Positions 63,060 through 64,000 of a stretch of 64,000 bases of DNA are shown piece after piece. The notes under the pieces are model-generated. The model made no database searches. It was not told where the DNA came from and saw only the letters and a program-made list of their open reading frames with translations. A program made the translations under genes and the position numbers. The stretch lies in NCBI GenBank assembly GCA_018873225.1, contig JAEILZ010000009.1, forward strand, positions 108,501-172,500, written 5' to 3'. The stretch is from [Phialemoniopsis] sp. UDSM-2020. Taxonomy: Eukaryota > Ascomycota > Sordariomycetes > Thyridiales > Thyridiaceae. Numbering within the stretch: the stretch's first letter is position 1; each line of letters opens with the position of its first letter.

Positions 63060-64000
63060 ATGCCGTCGACCGTGGCCCTTGCAGGCAGAGCTCCTGCCCT
63101 GCTCCGACATGGTCGACGAGTCCCCATCCCCACCACCGTCTCGGCCAGGACCTTGACTCTGGGTGGTCTGAATGCATTCGCGCAAGCTCAGACCCAGCTC
63201 AGGAATCAGAAGTACACCCAGAAGCGTTCGTTCACTCGGACCGCTATCAGGGCGAGCTCCGCGGCAGCTCAGCCAGCTCCTGACCCGAAGGCCTATCTCG
63301 AGAGCGGAGTCATAAAACCTCAGGAGCACGTCGATGTCAAGAAGGTCTTGGTCATTGGCAGTGGTGGTCTTGCCATTGGCCAAGCTGGAGAGTTCGATTA
63401 TTCAGGTTTGTGCCGTCCTTGCCTCCAGACCGAAATACGGTGAAGCTCGAAATGAGTCACCCGCATTATATCACAAAGAACCATACTGACGGGCTATGAT
63501 TGAAATCAACAGGAGCGCAAGCCCTGAAGGCTCTCAAGGAGGCTGGCGTAAAGTCCGTCCTCATCAACCCCAACATCGCTACCATCCAGACCAACCACAT
63601 CCTCGCCGACGAGGTCTACTATCTGCCCGTCACCCCTGAGTATGTCACGTATGTTATCGAGAAGGAGCGCCCCGACGGCATCTTCCTGTCCTTTGGTGGT
63701 CAGACTGCCCTGAACCTCGGTGTTCAGATGCAGCGATTGGGCCTTTTCGAGAAGTACGGTGTCCGCGTGCTCGGTACCAGCGTTCGCACGCTCGAGGTCA
63801 GTGAGGACCGTGACCTTTTCGCCAAGGCGCTCGAGGAGATCAACATCCCCATCGCCAAGTCCATTGCTGTCAGCACCGTTGACGAAGCTCTCGACGCCGC
63901 CAAGAAGATTGGCTACCCCATTATCGTCCGTGCCGCCTATGCCTTGGGTGGTCTTGGTTCCGGTTTCGCCAACAACGAGGAGGAGCTGAGGAATATGTCT
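63060..64000 (+). CDS. CPA2: arginine-specific carbamoyl-phosphate synthase large subunit, 5' part
   Basis: The gene is cut by the window edge. Exon 1 is 63060-63405 and exon 2 begins at 63513; 278 residues are visible. The enzyme makes carbamoyl phosphate from bicarbonate, ammonia supplied by the small subunit, and 2 ATP, for arginine synthesis in mitochondria (Neurospora arg-3). Residues 1 to about 70 are an Arg/Ala-rich presequence, which separates it from the cytosolic pyrimidine CPS-ATCase fusion. Then come [21 protein letters not shown] across the 107-nt phase-1 intron, [21 protein letters not shown] [12 protein letters not shown], and the ATP-grasp segment [16 protein letters not shown]. 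The frame is open upstream to 62964, but 63060 begins the transit peptide. A TGAGTCA box lies within intron 1. Confidence 0.93.
63453..63459 (+). promoter_or_regulatory. Gcn4/CPC1-type TGAGTCA box in CPA2 intron 1
   Basis: A perfect TGAGTCA, flanked as ATGAGTCAC, lies inside the first intron, about 390 bp after the start codon. The family of bZIP activators that binds it controls amino-acid biosynthesis genes. Confidence 0.4.

Noticed and set aside
1..64000. Search for transposons, biosynthetic cluster, CRISPR or virus-derived genes
   Set aside because: No transposase, reverse transcriptase, integrase, viral polymerase or repeat-spacer pattern was recognised in the frames. The single A-T-R gene alone does not make a cluster.

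Overview
The window is nuclear DNA of a filamentous ascomycete, most likely a Sordariomycete. Genes are dense, on both strands, and interrupted by short introns of about 50-85 nt with GT-AG ends and CTAAC-like branch points. Each gene has its own promoter. The protein families are fungal: an Lrg1-type LIM-RhoGAP, an NRPS-like adenylation-reductase, a Dsc4-type DUF1746 protein and an arginine-specific mitochondrial carbamoyl-phosphate synthase. The genus is not decidable from sequence alone. All assignments come from reading motifs; no database search was run.

Layout. 0.2-5 kb: a small lipid-anchor protein and PRP5, with a tRNA-Leu 3' relic in the PRP5 promoter. 5-10 kb: a mitochondrial two-HMG-box protein, an uncharacterised protein and ERG26. 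11-15 kb: LRG1. 16.5-20 kb: an NRPS-like A-T-R enzyme. 21.6-28 kb: a membrane protein with an alpha/beta-hydrolase-like domain lacking the nucleophile, and two uncharacterised proteins separated by long gene-poor DNA. 28.6-32.5 kb: a tandem-UBC E2-like gene and RFC2, transcribed divergently. 32.8-41.7 kb: a coiled-coil protein and BRR2. 42.7-48.2 kb: a PWWP chromatin protein and ORC3. 49.5-56.4 kb: an uncharacterised protein, SEC66, NPL4 and a GPATCH11-like protein. 56.5-61.6 kb: a mitochondrial PPR protein, RCL1 and a Dsc4-like protein. 63 kb to the end: the 5' part of CPA2 (arg-3 type), cut by the window edge.

Most genes are housekeeping: splicing (PRP5, BRR2), replication (RFC2, ORC3), ER import and ERAD (SEC66, NPL4, DSC4-like), rRNA processing (RCL1), sterol and arginine synthesis, and mitochondrial gene expression. 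They are not operonic and do not form one pathway. RFC2 and ORC3 may be co-regulated, because both have ACGCGT (MCB) boxes close upstream. The only gene of specialised-metabolism type is the A-T-R enzyme, and it has no neighbouring tailoring genes.

No complete transposon, rRNA gene, CRISPR array or dedicated novel system was found. The least ordinary items are: the two-UBC-domain protein with a 12-nt micro-exon; the SEC66 tail duplication interrupted by an in-frame stop; a dispersed 14-nt motif (TTATCCCACTRCCT) confined to intergenic DNA; the MCB pair; a 54-nt in-frame intron in BRR2; a GC-AG intron in NPL4; and the nucleophile-less hydrolase.
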